A stretch of DNA of 64,000 nucleotides. Origin: Prevotella bivia DSM 20514 (GTDB lineage: Bacteria; Bacteroidota; Bacteroidia; Bacteroidales; Bacteroidaceae). Where the stretch lies: contig NZ_JH660659.1 in NCBI RefSeq assembly GCF_000262545.1, positions 253,240 to 317,239 on the forward strand, in the 5' to 3' direction. Both the position numbers and the translations under genes were made by a program. This document shows, one piece after another, positions 54,819 through 63,510 of the stretch (position 1 is its first letter; the number at the start of each line of letters is the position of its first letter). A model generated the notes under the pieces. That model was not told the DNA's origin. It ran no database searches and was given only the letters and a program-made list of their open reading frames with translations.

Positions 54819-55199
54819 ATGAGTAAAGTTATTGAAGGACTCTACTATGCAGAGTCACACGAGTTTGTAAAGGTTGAAGGCGACTTTGGCTATATTGGTA
54901 TTACTGATTTTGCTCAGTCTGAACTAGGTAACATCGTTTATGTTGATTTACCTGACACAGAAGAAGAGATTGAAGCAGGTGAAGATTTTGGTGCAGTTGA
55001 AAGCGTAAAAGCAGCATCAGACTTGAGTAGCCCTGTTAGCGGTACAATTGTCGAAACTAACGAAGCACTTGAAGATAGCCCTGAATTGATCAACAAAGAT
55101 GCCTTTGAAAATTGGATTATTAAGGTTCAATTATCAAACAAGGCAGAACTAGAGAACCTTATGGACGCTAAGGCTTACGAGGAATTTTGTAAGAAATAA
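54819..55199 (+). CDS. gcvH: Glycine cleavage system H protein
   Basis: A 126-residue lipoyl carrier. YAESHEFVKVEGDFGYIGITDFAQSELGNIVYVDLP is the conserved N-half. GAVESVKAASDLSSPVSG holds the lipoylated lysine (VESVK, near residue 65). It shuttles the aminomethyl group between P, T and L proteins. The upstream divergent fused gene is the obvious lipoylation enzyme for it. Confidence 0.97.
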   Translation: MSKVIEGLYYAESHEFVKVEGDFGYIGITDFAQSELGNIVYVDLPDTEEEIEAGEDFGAVESVKAASDLSSPVSGTIVETNEALEDSPELINKDAFENWIIKVQLSNKAELENLMDAKAYEEFCKK

Positions 55200-55204
55200 T
55201 ATTT

Positions 55205-56524
55205 ATGACATATAAATTTTTTCCACATACAGATAAAGACATTCAAGAGATGTTAGCCAAGTCGGGTATGACTTCTCTTGAAGATCTTTACGCTGAGGTT
55301 CCTAAAGAGGTATTATTGAAGGATTACTATCAAATTCCTGAAGCAAAGAGTGAATTAGAAATTCGTCAATATTTTAACAATTTAGGCAGCAAGAACAAGC
55401 AGCTTGTTTGTTTTGCAGGTGGAGGTGCTTATGATCACTATACACCGTCATCTATACCTTTTTTAGTAGAGAGATCAGAGTTTTTAACTAGCTATACCCC
55501 ATATCAAGCTGAAATATCACAAGGAACGTTGCATTATATCTTTGAATATCAAAGTATGATGGCAGAACTTACTGGCATGGATATTTCAAATGCTTGTATG
55601 TACGACGGTCCAAGTGCAACAGCAGAAGCTATGCTTATGGCTAATGCTAACAGTAAGAAAGCAAACAAGGTACTTGTTTCTGAAACCGTAGATAAGAAAG
55701 TTTTGAATGTTGTAAAGACATACGCTCACTTTCACGGTGTTGAAATAGGTATTATAAAAGCAACAGAAGGCGTTACAGATAAGGCCGACATGGAGCAACA
55801 ATTGTCTACAGGCGAAATCGCTGGTGTTATTGTGCAGCAACCAAACCGCTTTGGTAACATAGAAGACTTTACAGGCTATGCTGATGCTTGCCATGATAAG
55901 AAGGCACTCTTCATTATCAATAGTGTGGCAGCCGACTTAGCTTTGCTAAAGACCCCTGGTGAATGGAAGGCAGATATTGCGGTTGGAGACGGTCAGAGCC
56001 TAGGCGTTCCAATGTGTTTTGGAGGTGCATATATAGGCTATCTTTGCTGTACAGACAAGATGATGAGAAAGATGCCCGGACGCATTGTTGGTAAAACTCT
56101 TGACCACGATGGACGTCGTGCATTCTGCTTAACACTACAAGCTCGCGAGCAGCACATACGTCGGCAAAAGGCTACTTCTAATATTTGCTCAAACCAAAGC
56201 TTAATGGCATTATGGGTAACTATCTACATGAGCTTAATGGGTAAACAAGGTTTGAAGGAAGCAGCACAAATGTCTTATGATGGTGCACACTATCTCTATG
56301 AGGAATTATTGAAATCGGAACACTTTAAGAAAGCTTTTGATAAACCTTTCTTTAACGAGTTCTGTGTACGTTACGATGGTAATGTAGATGCTCTGTTAGC
56401 TAAACTAGAAGCTAATGGTATTCTTGGTGGCATCAAAGTTGCTGATGATACAATCATGATGGCTGTAACAGAGAAGCGTACAAAAGAAGAAGTTGACCAT
56501 TTAATTGCTTTATGTCATGAATAA
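55205..56524 (+). CDS. gcvPA: Glycine dehydrogenase (decarboxylating) subunit 1
   Basis: The 439-residue N-terminal-type subunit of the split P protein (alpha). [80 protein letters not shown] and [23 protein letters not shown] are family marks. PLP is bound by the partner subunit. The stop overlaps the gcvPB start by 8 bp. Confidence 0.96.
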   Translation: MTYKFFPHTDKDIQEMLAKSGMTSLEDLYAEVPKEVLLKDYYQIPEAKSELEIRQYFNNLGSKNKQLVCFAGGGAYDHYTPSSIPFLVERSEFLTSYTPYQAEISQGTLHYIFEYQSMMAELTGMDISNACMYDGPSATAEAMLMANANSKKANKVLVSETVDKKVLNVVKTYAHFHGVEIGIIKATEGVTDKADMEQQLSTGEIAGVIVQQPNRFGNIEDFTGYADACHDKKALFIINSVAADLALLKTPGEWKADIAVGDGQSLGVPMCFGGAYIGYLCCTDKMMRKMPGRIVGKTLDHDGRRAFCLTLQAREQHIRRQKATSNICSNQSLMALWVTIYMSLMGKQGLKEAAQMSYDGAHYLYEELLKSEHFKKAFDKPFFNEFCVRYDGNVDALLAKLEANGILGGIKVADDTIMMAVTEKRTKEEVDHLIALCHE

Positions 56525-57998
56525 CAAATTATATGGAAATCTGATTTTTGAGTTATCTCACGAAGGACGCCAAGGCTATAGCCTTCCTAAAAATTCTTTT
56601 GGACATCACGAAGTACCAGCTGATGCTAAGCGCGCTAAGGATGCTGAGTTACCAGAGTGTGATGAGATGACTGTGGTTAGACATTATACTAACTTGAGCG
56701 AAAATAACTTTGGAGTACATAATGGCTTCTATCCATTGGGGTCTTGTACTATGAAGTATAATCCACCCATCAATGAAGAAATTGCTAATCATCCTGCCTT
56801 CATTAATCTTCACCCATTACAACCAGAGCATACTGTTCAAGGGGCTTTGGAGGTAGAGTACGAATTGCAAAAGAATTTAGCACAGATAACTGGTCTTGAA
56901 GAATTTACGTTAAACCCATTTGCTGGTGCTCATGGTGAGCTAACAGGATTAATGATCATTAGAAGTTATCACGAAAAACGTGGTGATGCAAAACGCACTA
57001 AAGTAATTGTTCCTGACTCTGCACATGGTACAAATCCTGCATCTGCTGCTGTTTGCGGACTAGAGGTCGTTGAGGTAAAAAGTACTCCTGAGGGGCTTGT
57101 TGATGTTGAGGATTTGAAACCATTACTAGGCGATGACATTGCAGGTATGATGATGACTAATCCTAACACACTTGGATTGTTCGAGAAAGAAATTCTTGAA
57201 ATAACCAAGCTGGTACACGATTGTGGAGGTTTGATGTATTATGACGGAGCTAACTTGAACCCATTGTTGGGTGCTTGCCGCCCCGGAGATATGGGCTTCG
57301 ATGTTATCCACTTAAACCTACACAAGACTTTCTCTACCCCTCACGGTGGAGGTGGTCCTGGTTCAGGTGCCGTTGGTGTAGGTAAAATTCTAACAGAATT
57401 CCTTCCACAGCCACATGTTATCAAGACTGCTGATGGTAAGTTTACTACAACTAATAACATTGCAGTTCCTGGAATGGACACTCCTACAGCTGTAAGTGCA
57501 TTCTTAGGTAATTATTCTGTCAACCTCCGTGCACTAACCTATGTTCTATCACTAGGTAAGGAGAATTTCCGCATGGTAGGTCCTCTTGCAACTCTTAATG
57601 CAAACTATATTAAGGAGAGCCTAAAGGATGATTATGAATTGCCTATTGATACCCTCTGCAAGCATGAGTTTGTTTTTGATGGTTTAAAGGATAAGAGTAC
57701 AGGTGTTACCACTATGGACGTAGCAAAACGCTTACTTGACTATGGCTATCATGCTCCTACGATCTACTTCCCTCTCCTTTTCCATGAGGCTATGATGATT
57801 GAGCCTACAGAAACGGAAAGCAAGGATACTATAGATGGGTTCATTGAGGTAATGCATACTATTGCTAAGGAAGCTCGCGAAAATCCAGAAATAGTAAAGA
57901 GCGCACCACATAATACACCTATCTCTCGCATAGACGATGTGTTAGCAGCTACTCACCCTATCTTAACTTACAAACAATTGGTCAATGATAAAAACTGA
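56517..57998 (+). CDS. gcvPB: Glycine dehydrogenase (decarboxylating) subunit 2
   Basis: The PLP-bearing beta subunit of the split P protein, about 493 residues. The frame is open 12 nt upstream, but ATG 56517 gives the usual start [14 protein letters not shown] and the common ATGA-style overlap. NENNF-type region [47 protein letters not shown] and [20 protein letters not shown] (PLP lysine in NLHKTF) are intact. It overlaps lpd by 14 bp, so coupling is strong. Confidence 0.96.
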   Translation: MNNKLYGNLIFELSHEGRQGYSLPKNSFGHHEVPADAKRAKDAELPECDEMTVVRHYTNLSENNFGVHNGFYPLGSCTMKYNPPINEEIANHPAFINLHPLQPEHTVQGALEVEYELQKNLAQITGLEEFTLNPFAGAHGELTGLMIIRSYHEKRGDAKRTKVIVPDSAHGTNPASAAVCGLEVVEVKSTPEGLVDVEDLKPLLGDDIAGMMMTNPNTLGLFEKEILEITKLVHDCGGLMYYDGANLNPLLGACRPGDMGFDVIHLNLHKTFSTPHGGGGPGSGAVGVGKILTEFLPQPHVIKTADGKFTTTNNIAVPGMDTPTAVSAFLGNYSVNLRALTYVLSLGKENFRMVGPLATLNANYIKESLKDDYELPIDTLCKHEFVFDGLKDKSTGVTTMDVAKRLLDYGYHAPTIYFPLLFHEAMMIEPTETESKDTIDGFIEVMHTIAKEARENPEIVKSAPHNTPISRIDDVLAATHPILTYKQLVNDKN

Positions 57999-59355
57999 TC
58001 TCATAATAATTGGTGCTGGTCCAGGCGGTTATCATACCGCCTACCATGCCACCAAGGAAGGACTAACAGTTGCAATCTTCGAAGATCGAGAAGTTGGCGG
58101 AACTTGTCTTAACAGTGGATGTATCCCAACAAAGACTTACTGCCACTTTGCTGAAGTTGTAGATAGCTCGCGCGAATGTGCAGAGTTTGGGTTAGACAAT
58201 TTAAAATTCGACATCAACTTTAGCAAAATCCACAATCGCAAGAATGAGGTAGTTTCTCAACTACGAAGCGGTATTGATATGCTTATGCAGGCTCCTGGCA
58301 TTACTTTTGTAAAGGGCAAGGCTAGCTTTAAAGATACTCAAACCATTATTTGTAATAACGAAGAGTACCAAGCAAAACATATAATCATTGCTACAGGCTC
58401 ACACGCAAAGATGCCACCAATAGAAGGTATTAATGATCCATCGGTAGTTACTTCTACAGAATTGCTCGACATTGATCATGTTCCTACTAAGCTCTGCATC
58501 GTCGGTGCTGGTGTTATTGGTATGGAGTTTGCAGCTGCGTTCAGTACTTTTGGTTCAGAAGTTACTGTTATTGAATTCTTGAAGGAATGTTTACCTCCTA
58601 TTGATAGTGATATAGCTAAACGCCTACGCAAGCAATTAGAAAAGAAAGGCGTTAAGTTTTATTTGCAAGCTGGTGTTAAGCGTATTGAAAACGGTAATGT
58701 TACTTTCGAGCGTAAAGGAAAAGAAGAAACGATACTCGCTGATACTGTCCTCATAGCAACAGGTCGTGCTGCCAATATTGAAGGTTTAGGACTAGAAGCT
58801 GCTGGCATTGAAGTTGATCGTAAAGGCATCGTTGTAGATGAGCATTTCTGCACAAATGTGAAGAATATTTATGCGATAGGTGATGTTAACGGAAAGCAAA
58901 TGCTTGCACATGCGGCTGAGTTCCAAGGTTATCATGTACTTAATCAAATTCTTGGACACTCTGATCATATCAATTTCCAAATTATGCCTTCTGCTGTTTT
59001 CACTAATCCAGAAATAGCAGGTGTTGGCTTAACGGAAGATCAATGCAAGGAACAAGGGCTTAACTATAAATGCTTTAAGTCGCTCTATCGCGCAAATGGT
59101 AAGGCTGTGAGTATGAATGCTGTTGATGGATTGGCTAAGTTGATTACAAAAGAAGTAGATGGTAAATCATACGTTATCGGTTGCCACGTTCTAGGAGCTC
59201 ATGCTGCCGATTTAGTTCAAGAAATGACTACAGTCATGAATGATCCTCAACTAAGCATTAGTGATTTTAATAATGTAATCCATATTCATCCTACGCTTTC
59301 TGAGATTTTACATGAAGCTGGACTTATTGCTACCAGCAATTCTGCTAGCTTCTAA
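57985..59355 (+). CDS. lpd: Dihydrolipoyl dehydrogenase (L protein)
   Basis: The FAD flavoprotein that reoxidises the lipoyl group with NAD+. The 456-residue protein has [15 protein letters not shown] (FAD), [13 protein letters not shown] (redox disulfide CxxxxC), [13 protein letters not shown] (NAD), [20 protein letters not shown] and the C-terminal active-site His-Glu pair HIHPTLSE. It completes a full T-H-PA-PB-L set in one operon, so its main job is probably glycine cleavage rather than 2-oxoacid dehydrogenase. Confidence 0.95.
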   Translation: MIKTDLIIIGAGPGGYHTAYHATKEGLTVAIFEDREVGGTCLNSGCIPTKTYCHFAEVVDSSRECAEFGLDNLKFDINFSKIHNRKNEVVSQLRSGIDMLMQAPGITFVKGKASFKDTQTIICNNEEYQAKHIIIATGSHAKMPPIEGINDPSVVTSTELLDIDHVPTKLCIVGAGVIGMEFAAAFSTFGSEVTVIEFLKECLPPIDSDIAKRLRKQLEKKGVKFYLQAGVKRIENGNVTFERKGKEETILADTVLIATGRAANIEGLGLEAAGIEVDRKGIVVDEHFCTNVKNIYAIGDVNGKQMLAHAAEFQGYHVLNQILGHSDHINFQIMPSAVFTNPEIAGVGLTEDQCKEQGLNYKCFKSLYRANGKAVSMNAVDGLAKLITKEVDGKSYVIGCHVLGAHAADLVQEMTTVMNDPQLSISDFNNVIHIHPTLSEILHEAGLIATSNSASF

Positions 59356-59371
59356 ACTTTATAATATTTGT

Positions 59372-59515
59372 AGTGAACCTCAAAAGTTGGACTTTCTATT
59401 GAACATTAATTATTTAATTCTCTATAGTGAGCTCGGTATTTTACCGGGCTCATTCCGTTTAGTCGCAACTTTATTCTTTCTTCATTATACGGGTTTATTA
59501 ATCTTTCAGAGGTAA
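59372..59515 (-). pseudogene. IS3-family orfB relic (C-terminal end and terminus)
   Basis: On the minus strand the bases 59510 to 59402 encode LINPYNEERIKLRLNGMSPVKYR and a short tail ending in stop, the typical C-terminus of IS3 OrfB integrases. Just beyond it on the plus strand GTGAACCTCAAAAGTTGGAC (59374-59393) is a characteristic IS3-type terminal sequence. Everything upstream of this is gone, replaced by an unrelated segment at about 59515. Confidence 0.78.
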
Positions 59516-59519
59516 AAGG

Positions 59520-59714
59520 TCAGAGGTATGCAGTCCTTACGTCCGCCGTCTTAATTCTAGGCTCTTCCCAACTCGTGGTTAAGCTTCGTCATACGGTTGG
59601 ATAGTGGTGTCTGCATACCCCTTTGCGTTTGAATACGAAAACTGTCCATATTATTAGGCGACTCCATTTCCCCACCACGCCGAGGTTTTGATTTAGATTA
59701 CGGTCTTCGTACCC
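59520..59714 (-). ncRNA. Possible structured RNA beside the IS cluster
   Basis: A consensus promoter points leftward into about 195 bp that are more GC-rich than the surroundings and carry paired segments. GGTATGCAG at 59526-59534 pairs with CTGCATACC at 59612-59620, and nested TCCAAC/GTTGGG pairing lies between. The longest minus frame from an ATG in the segment is about 43 codons (MGYEDRNLNQNLGVVGKWSR...) and is not a protein I recognise. It could be an RNA, or leader/tail material of a lost mobile element. No clear terminator. Confidence 0.4.
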
Positions 59715-59720
59715 CATTTG

Positions 59721-59751
59721 CAAATTTATAACTTATTTTCTAAATAGCAAA
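59721..59751 (-). promoter_or_regulatory. Consensus promoter pointing into the possible RNA
   Basis: Minus strand: TTTG (59748-59751), exactly 19 bp, TAAATTTG (59721-59728). One of the best promoter matches in the window, yet no conventional gene follows. Confidence 0.65.
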
Positions 59752-59787
59752 GATTATGAACATAACCCATTCGGGCTCAGTAGAAAT

Positions 59788-60780
59788 TTAGTGGGGATAT
59801 CCATATAGTTTACTTAATCTAAAAATAAAGAATTTTTTATCCGTAACTCCTCTTAGATTGGCTCTGAATAATTTTATTTTTGAGTTAAACGATTCTGCTG
59901 CCGCATTTGAAGCTCTGTTATTATAGAAATTGAGTATATCATTATAATGTTCATAGAATGTTGCAGCAATCACATTAAAGGAATGAAATCCAGCTTCTTC
60001 TACCTTATTATACCACTTAGCCATGCTTAGTCTTGCAGCATCTTTAATAGTGTTTTTAGCAAAAATCATCCTTAACGAATGACATAGTCCATACGCTATC
60101 TTGAGTTTGGGGTATTCTCTAAATAATATTTTAGCTCTCTGCTTTTGTGTTGTAGTCCATTTATCAGCAGACTTAAATAGTAAATACCTACTCCTTGCCA
60201 ATAACTCTTTACGCGTATCTCCATTTTCATAAATAAATGGTTCGTATTTTTTTCCCTCTAATTTAGCATTTTCCATATCATCAGTGGCTTCCTGTATTGC
60301 ATCCCATCTATAATCTATTCTTATCTGTTGTACTGCATCACAGGCTAACTTTTGGATATGAAATCTATCAATAACTCTTTGAGCTTTAGGAAAACAATGA
60401 TGTACAATTTTACGCATTGTATCAGATAAATCTAAAGTAACTTCTTCTACTTGTTCTCTTTGTTGTTCATCTATTTTATCTAATATCTTACAGACTTCAT
60501 CTGATTTTGTACCTGCTACAATAGCTACCAAACAGCCTTCTTTACCGTGTTTATCACGATTAGTAACGAGGGTATATAATTCACCATTTGAGAGAGCTAC
60601 CTCGTCAATGGCAAGAAACTTACCTATATTCTCGGAAAACAATACCCATTTATCAGCATAGGACAACTGCTCCCAATCCCTATAACCACTTAAAGTTTCC
60701 TTGTATTGCTTCTCAAAAGTATGTCCATTTATATGATAAAATTTCTCAAGCGTACGGCAGGTCACGGGGGATGTCTCCAT
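59788..60780 (-). CDS. ISAon1 family transposase, catalytic part
   Basis: 330 residues of an ISL3-like DDE transposase. FLAIDEVALSNGELY (first Asp, about 56), VIDRFHIQKLACDAVQQ (second Asp) and NAAAESFNSKIKLFR (Glu, about 300) form the catalytic triad. The stop lies inside the left terminal repeat. Its start region overlaps the N-terminal frame by 35 bp in another phase, the usual two-frame layout of these elements. It is intact, but its partner frame is interrupted by IS66. Confidence 0.85.
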   Translation of the reverse strand: METSPVTCRTLEKFYHINGHTFEKQYKETLSGYRDWEQLSYADKWVLFSENIGKFLAIDEVALSNGELYTLVTNRDKHGKEGCLVAIVAGTKSDEVCKILDKIDEQQREQVEEVTLDLSDTMRKIVHHCFPKAQRVIDRFHIQKLACDAVQQIRIDYRWDAIQEATDDMENAKLEGKKYEPFIYENGDTRKELLARSRYLLFKSADKWTTTQKQRAKILFREYPKLKIAYGLCHSLRMIFAKNTIKDAARLSMAKWYNKVEEAGFHSFNVIAATFYEHYNDILNFYNNRASNAAAESFNSKIKLFRANLRGVTDKKFFIFRLSKLYGYPH

Positions 60781-61132
60781 ACGTTTCTTTTAAAAAAGCT
60801 CCGAACTCTTTACTATAACGAGTTCCAGAGGAAGTAAGATCTATGGGTAAGGGCAAGGAGAAGCTTTTACCTGTACGAGTATCAACCCAGCGACGACGGC
60901 GAAAGGAAAGGATTACTTTGTGATCACGAATAGGAAAGTCCGTTATATCAACTACTGCCATAAAACCTTTTGATTCAAAGTGGAGGTCATCGAGAAGTTC
61001 CGTTTCCATCTTCTCATCTAAATAAATACGAAACAAGGTAGAATCCTTTTCTATCCTAACTATTGAAAAATACCGAAGGACTTCGCTGGGAAGAACTAAC
61101 TCGGCTAACTGATAAAGATATTTCGTAAGCAT
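60746..61132 (-). CDS. ISAon1 family transposase N-terminal region, 5' end replaced by IS66
   Basis: 128 residues forming the zinc-ribbon/HTH-like N-terminal part of the ISAon1 transposase (SFRRRRWVDTRTGKSFSLPLPIDLTSSGTRYSKEFG). IS66 inserted near codon 5. The present first codons (ATG CTT ACG, M-L-T) are the end of the IS66 terminal repeat, which happens to restore an in-frame start. The lost original 5' end, ATG GAA GAG AAA, survives at 63258-63265. The protein could still be made if transcription comes from IS66, but the native promoter is cut away. Confidence 0.8.
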   Translation of the reverse strand: MLTKYLYQLAELVLPSEVLRYFSIVRIEKDSTLFRIYLDEKMETELLDDLHFESKGFMAVVDITDFPIRDHKVILSFRRRRWVDTRTGKSFSLPLPIDLTSSGTRYSKEFGAFLKETYGDIPRDLPYA

Positions 61133-61147
61133 CCAATATTAGCCGCC

Positions 61148-61178
61148 TTTGTGTAGCATTCTTGCTTTACTACCTTTG
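61148..61178 (+). promoter_or_regulatory. Promoter of IS66 tnpBC
   Basis: TTTG (61148-61151), 19 bp, TACCTTTG (61171-61178): full consensus, 12 bp before the tnpB ATG. Confidence 0.75.
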
Positions 61179-61190
61179 CCCGAAAAACTT

Positions 61191-61535
61191 ATGTTTGTAC
61201 TCAACGAAACAAATGTTTTTCGGGTTTGTTGCACTCCTGTGGATATGCGTCAGGGTATTCTTCGCCTGTCCCAATTGGTACGTAGCAATGACTTCAATCC
61301 TTCTGATGGTGTTGTCTACGTTTTCTACAATCGATCCCGTAACCGAATCAAATTGCTGCACTGGGAACGCTGTGGTTTTGTCGTCTATCATAAACAGATG
61401 GTACAGGGTTGCCTGAGTCCTAAAATCATACGGGCGAGAACTGGATTTTATGAACTTCGCTGGGACGAACTGGTACTCTATATTGAAGGTATAAATCCTA
61501 ATTGCTACCGAAGAAAAAGATACAACAAATCTTAG
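61191..61535 (+). CDS. tnpB: IS66 accessory protein TnpB
   Basis: About 114 residues from ATG 61191 (MFVLNETNVFRV); the frame opens 14 codons earlier but those overlap the promoter. CCTPVDMRQGILRLSQLV, GVVYVFYNRSRNRIKLLHWERCGFVVYHK and a basic tail match IS66 Orf2/TnpB. The biochemical role is unresolved; it is required for transposition in studied relatives. Confidence 0.93.
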   Translation: MFVLNETNVFRVCCTPVDMRQGILRLSQLVRSNDFNPSDGVVYVFYNRSRNRIKLLHWERCGFVVYHKQMVQGCLSPKIIRARTGFYELRWDELVLYIEGINPNCYRRKRYNKS

Positions 61536-61598
61536 TATTTTCTTGCCAGTGTCAGATATTTTTCGCACCTTTACATTGTATAAAGAACTGATAATGTA

Positions 61599-63173
61599 AT
61601 GGATATGCCTTATTGCACAATGACATCTGACTACCATTCTCTCACTCGGGAAGCTGTTGTTAAACTTCTTGAGCAAAGGGATGCTGAGCTTAAGGTTAAG
61701 GATGCTGAGCTGGAACAAAAGTCCCGTCGTATTCTTGAACTTGAGCGCATGGTATTTGGCAGGCGCAGCGAGAAACGCCTGCCTGAGAGTGCAAGCGACT
61801 GGACGGGTACGCTTTTTGACGAGCAGTGGGCCAAAGAGGGTTCTCTGGCTCGGGTAGAAGCCCTTCCCATCATCAAGGAGATAAAACAGCAGTCCGGACA
61901 ACGCAGGTCATCACGCCGTGTGAGCCGCCCTTCCAGAAAGGGTACGGCCTACGCCTCCTATGTTCCCGAGAACATAGAGCGACAGGTGACGGAGATATAC
62001 CCAGAGGATTATGATGCTGAGCGCATGGCTATCATCGGACATGACAGAAGTGAGCATCTGTGTCTGCGTCCCTCATCCTTTTATGTCAGGGTAGAAGATC
62101 GTGTCATCTGCCGCCTAAAGGAAGCCCGGCCAACGGATGCGAAGGTCGACATCCTGAACGCCCCCTTGAAAAAGCAAGCAGTGGATTGTTTTGCCGACGC
62201 TTCCCTGCTCGCCGAAATCATCACCGCCAAGTTCGCCTATCACCAGCCCGAGTATAGGCAATGTGAAAGATGGAAGGAACTGGGCGTGAACATCCCCACC
62301 TCAACCGTCAACAGCTGGGTTCACAATGCCGCCGATGCACTTTATCCACTTTACAAACTTCAAGTAAGACAGATCCTGCAAAGTTCTTACCTTCAGGTTG
62401 ACGAGACCAGCGTGCAGGTTGCCGACCGCAAGGGAAAGACGCGCAAGGGATACCTGTGGGGCGTGCGTGACGCCATGCACTCCCAGGGTGTGTTCTTCCA
62501 TTGGAAGGACGGGGCGCGGTCGGGCGCTGTGGCAAATGAACTCTTCAAGGGCTACCAGGGTGCCATACAGTCTGATGGGTATGAGGTCTACAGCAGGTTT
62601 GAGAACGTTCAGGGCATCGTGCTGTTAGGATGTATGGCACATGTGAGACGTAAGTTCGAACATCTGGCGACTGACGATAAGAACGCCGCCCATATCATCG
62701 AAACGATAGCCACGCTTTATGAGTTGGAGGAAAACCTCAAACACAAGAAAGCACCACCCGAGGAAGTGGAGACAGAACGAAAGGCTAAAGCTTACCCCAT
62801 TCTTAAGTATTTGGAGACCTATATGTTGGATGTACACAAACAGTACACCCCAGGCGAAGCTATGGAGAAGGCGCTGCGTTATGCCTTCGCCGTATGGATA
62901 CGCATAGGTAGGTATGTGCAGGACGGACGCTTCAACATAGACAACAACCTTATGGAACAGGCCATTAGGCCCATCACGCTTGGAAGAAAGAACTACCTGT
63001 TCTGTGGTAACAATGAGGGAGCGGAGAACAACGCCATCTTCTATACCTTCATGGCATGTTGCAGGGAAGCAGACATAGAGCCATACAAATGGATGAAGGA
63101 AATCCTTTCAAAGCCCCTGCCCGATATGACGGAGGAGGAACTCACGAAAATGCTACCTTCAAACTTCAAATAA
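61599..63173 (+). CDS. tnpC: IS66 family transposase TnpC
   Basis: 524 residues. A leucine-zipper/coiled-coil start (LLEQRDAELKVKDAELEQ) is followed by a zinc-binding-type region and the DDE core. LQVDETSVQVAD (first Asp), IQSDGYEVYSRF (second Asp) and FNIDNNLMEQAIRPITLGRKNYLFCGN (Glu) are the key blocks. The C-terminus YKWMKEILSKPLPDMTEEELTKMLPSNF is complete. Base composition is clearly more GC-rich than the host genes, which supports recent arrival from elsewhere. Confidence 0.95.
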   Translation: MDMPYCTMTSDYHSLTREAVVKLLEQRDAELKVKDAELEQKSRRILELERMVFGRRSEKRLPESASDWTGTLFDEQWAKEGSLARVEALPIIKEIKQQSGQRRSSRRVSRPSRKGTAYASYVPENIERQVTEIYPEDYDAERMAIIGHDRSEHLCLRPSSFYVRVEDRVICRLKEARPTDAKVDILNAPLKKQAVDCFADASLLAEIITAKFAYHQPEYRQCERWKELGVNIPTSTVNSWVHNAADALYPLYKLQVRQILQSSYLQVDETSVQVADRKGKTRKGYLWGVRDAMHSQGVFFHWKDGARSGAVANELFKGYQGAIQSDGYEVYSRFENVQGIVLLGCMAHVRRKFEHLATDDKNAAHIIETIATLYELEENLKHKKAPPEEVETERKAKAYPILKYLETYMLDVHKQYTPGEAMEKALRYAFAVWIRIGRYVQDGRFNIDNNLMEQAIRPITLGRKNYLFCGNNEGAENNAIFYTFMACCREADIEPYKWMKEILSKPLPDMTEEELTKMLPSNFK

Positions 63174-63217
63174 CAAATAACCCTTATATGCTGCCAGACG
63201 TATAAGGGTTATTTGTT
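63172..63217 (+). terminator. Hairpin after IS66 tnpC
   Basis: AACAAATAACCCTTATA and TATAAGGGTTATTTGTT form a perfect 17-bp stem around a 12-nt loop, immediately after the tnpC stop. Confidence 0.75.
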
Positions 63218-63344
63218 GGTGTGAAAGTCGGCTAATATTGGATGCTTACGATATTTCTCTTCCATAATACAAAGGAAAGAAAAATAAAACAATTATGAAA
63301 ATATCCCCCACTAAATTTCTACTGAGCCGAAATTTCTACTGACC

Positions 63345-63373
63345 CCTCATTCCGTTTAGTCTCAACTTTATTT
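63345..63373 (-). pseudogene. Second IS3 orfB fragment
   Basis: CTCATTCCGTTTAGTC followed by CAACTTTATT repeats, with one or two changes, the bases at 59449-59478 inside the other IS3 relic (encoding IKLRLNGM on the minus strand). It lies on the opposite side of the ISAon1/IS66 block. Only about 30 bp. Confidence 0.6.
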
Positions 63374-63395
63374 TCAATACCACAAATAAAGAAAC

Positions 63396-63434
63396 AAAAA
63401 AAGTGCTTAAAGCTTTTCAACTTTAAGCACTTTA
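63396..63434 (-). terminator. Terminator of the tRNA gene
   Basis: On the minus strand AAAGTGCTTAAAG and CTTTAAGCACTTT form a 13-bp stem followed by seven T. It begins a few bases after the tRNA 3' end. Confidence 0.9.
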
Positions 63435-63437
63435 TAG

Positions 63438-63510
63438 TTGCGGAGGCAGGACTCGAACATGCGACCTCCAGGTTATGAGCCTGGCGAGCTACCAACTGCT
63501 CCACTCCGCG
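63438..63510 (-). tRNA. Initiator-type tRNA-Met (anticodon CAT)
   Basis: 73 nt without encoded CCA. The cloverleaf reads: acceptor arms CGCGGAG and CTCCGCA, D stem GAGC/GCTC, anticodon stem-loop CCAGG CTCATAA CCTGG, T loop TTCGAGT. The C1:A72 mismatch and A11:T24 pair mark it as initiator. Two oddities: the anticodon stem has AGG/CCT where initiators carry GGG/CCC, and the T stem (GCATG / CCTGC) has a T:C mismatch at its fourth pair. Confidence 0.9.

Larger units (their letters stand above)
61125..63249 (+). mobile_element. IS66-family insertion sequence, complete
   Basis: 2125 bp with perfect 21-bp terminal repeats starting GTAAGCATCCAATATTAGCC (61125-61145 and 63229-63249). The repeats begin with the GTAA typical of IS66. 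It is flanked by an exact 8-bp target duplication GATATTTC (61117-61124 and 63250-63257), the IS66 hallmark. It encodes TnpB and TnpC; no TnpA frame fits in the 66 bp before tnpB. The uneroded repeats and duplication suggest recent insertion. Confidence 0.95.
59774..63328 (-). mobile_element. ISAon1-like insertion sequence, interrupted by IS66
   Basis: The left end GGCTCAGTAGAAATTTAGTG (59774-59793) continues to 59800, and its reverse complement with a one-base indel lies at 63301-63328. Between them are the two overlapping transposase frames of an ISAon1-type element and a complete IS66 insertion. Removing IS66 and one copy of its 8-bp duplication restores an element of about 1.42 kb whose first gene would begin MEEKYLYQLAELVLPSEV. 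Confidence 0.85.

Noticed and set aside
59788-61132. ISAon1 transposase frames as a broken gene
   Set aside because: Two overlapping frames are the normal layout of ISAon1-type elements; the only real damage is the IS66 insertion at the 5' end.
61170-61901. 243-codon minus-strand frame across IS66
   Set aside because: It is antisense to tnpB and the start of tnpC, which have clear family motifs. It is a shadow frame.
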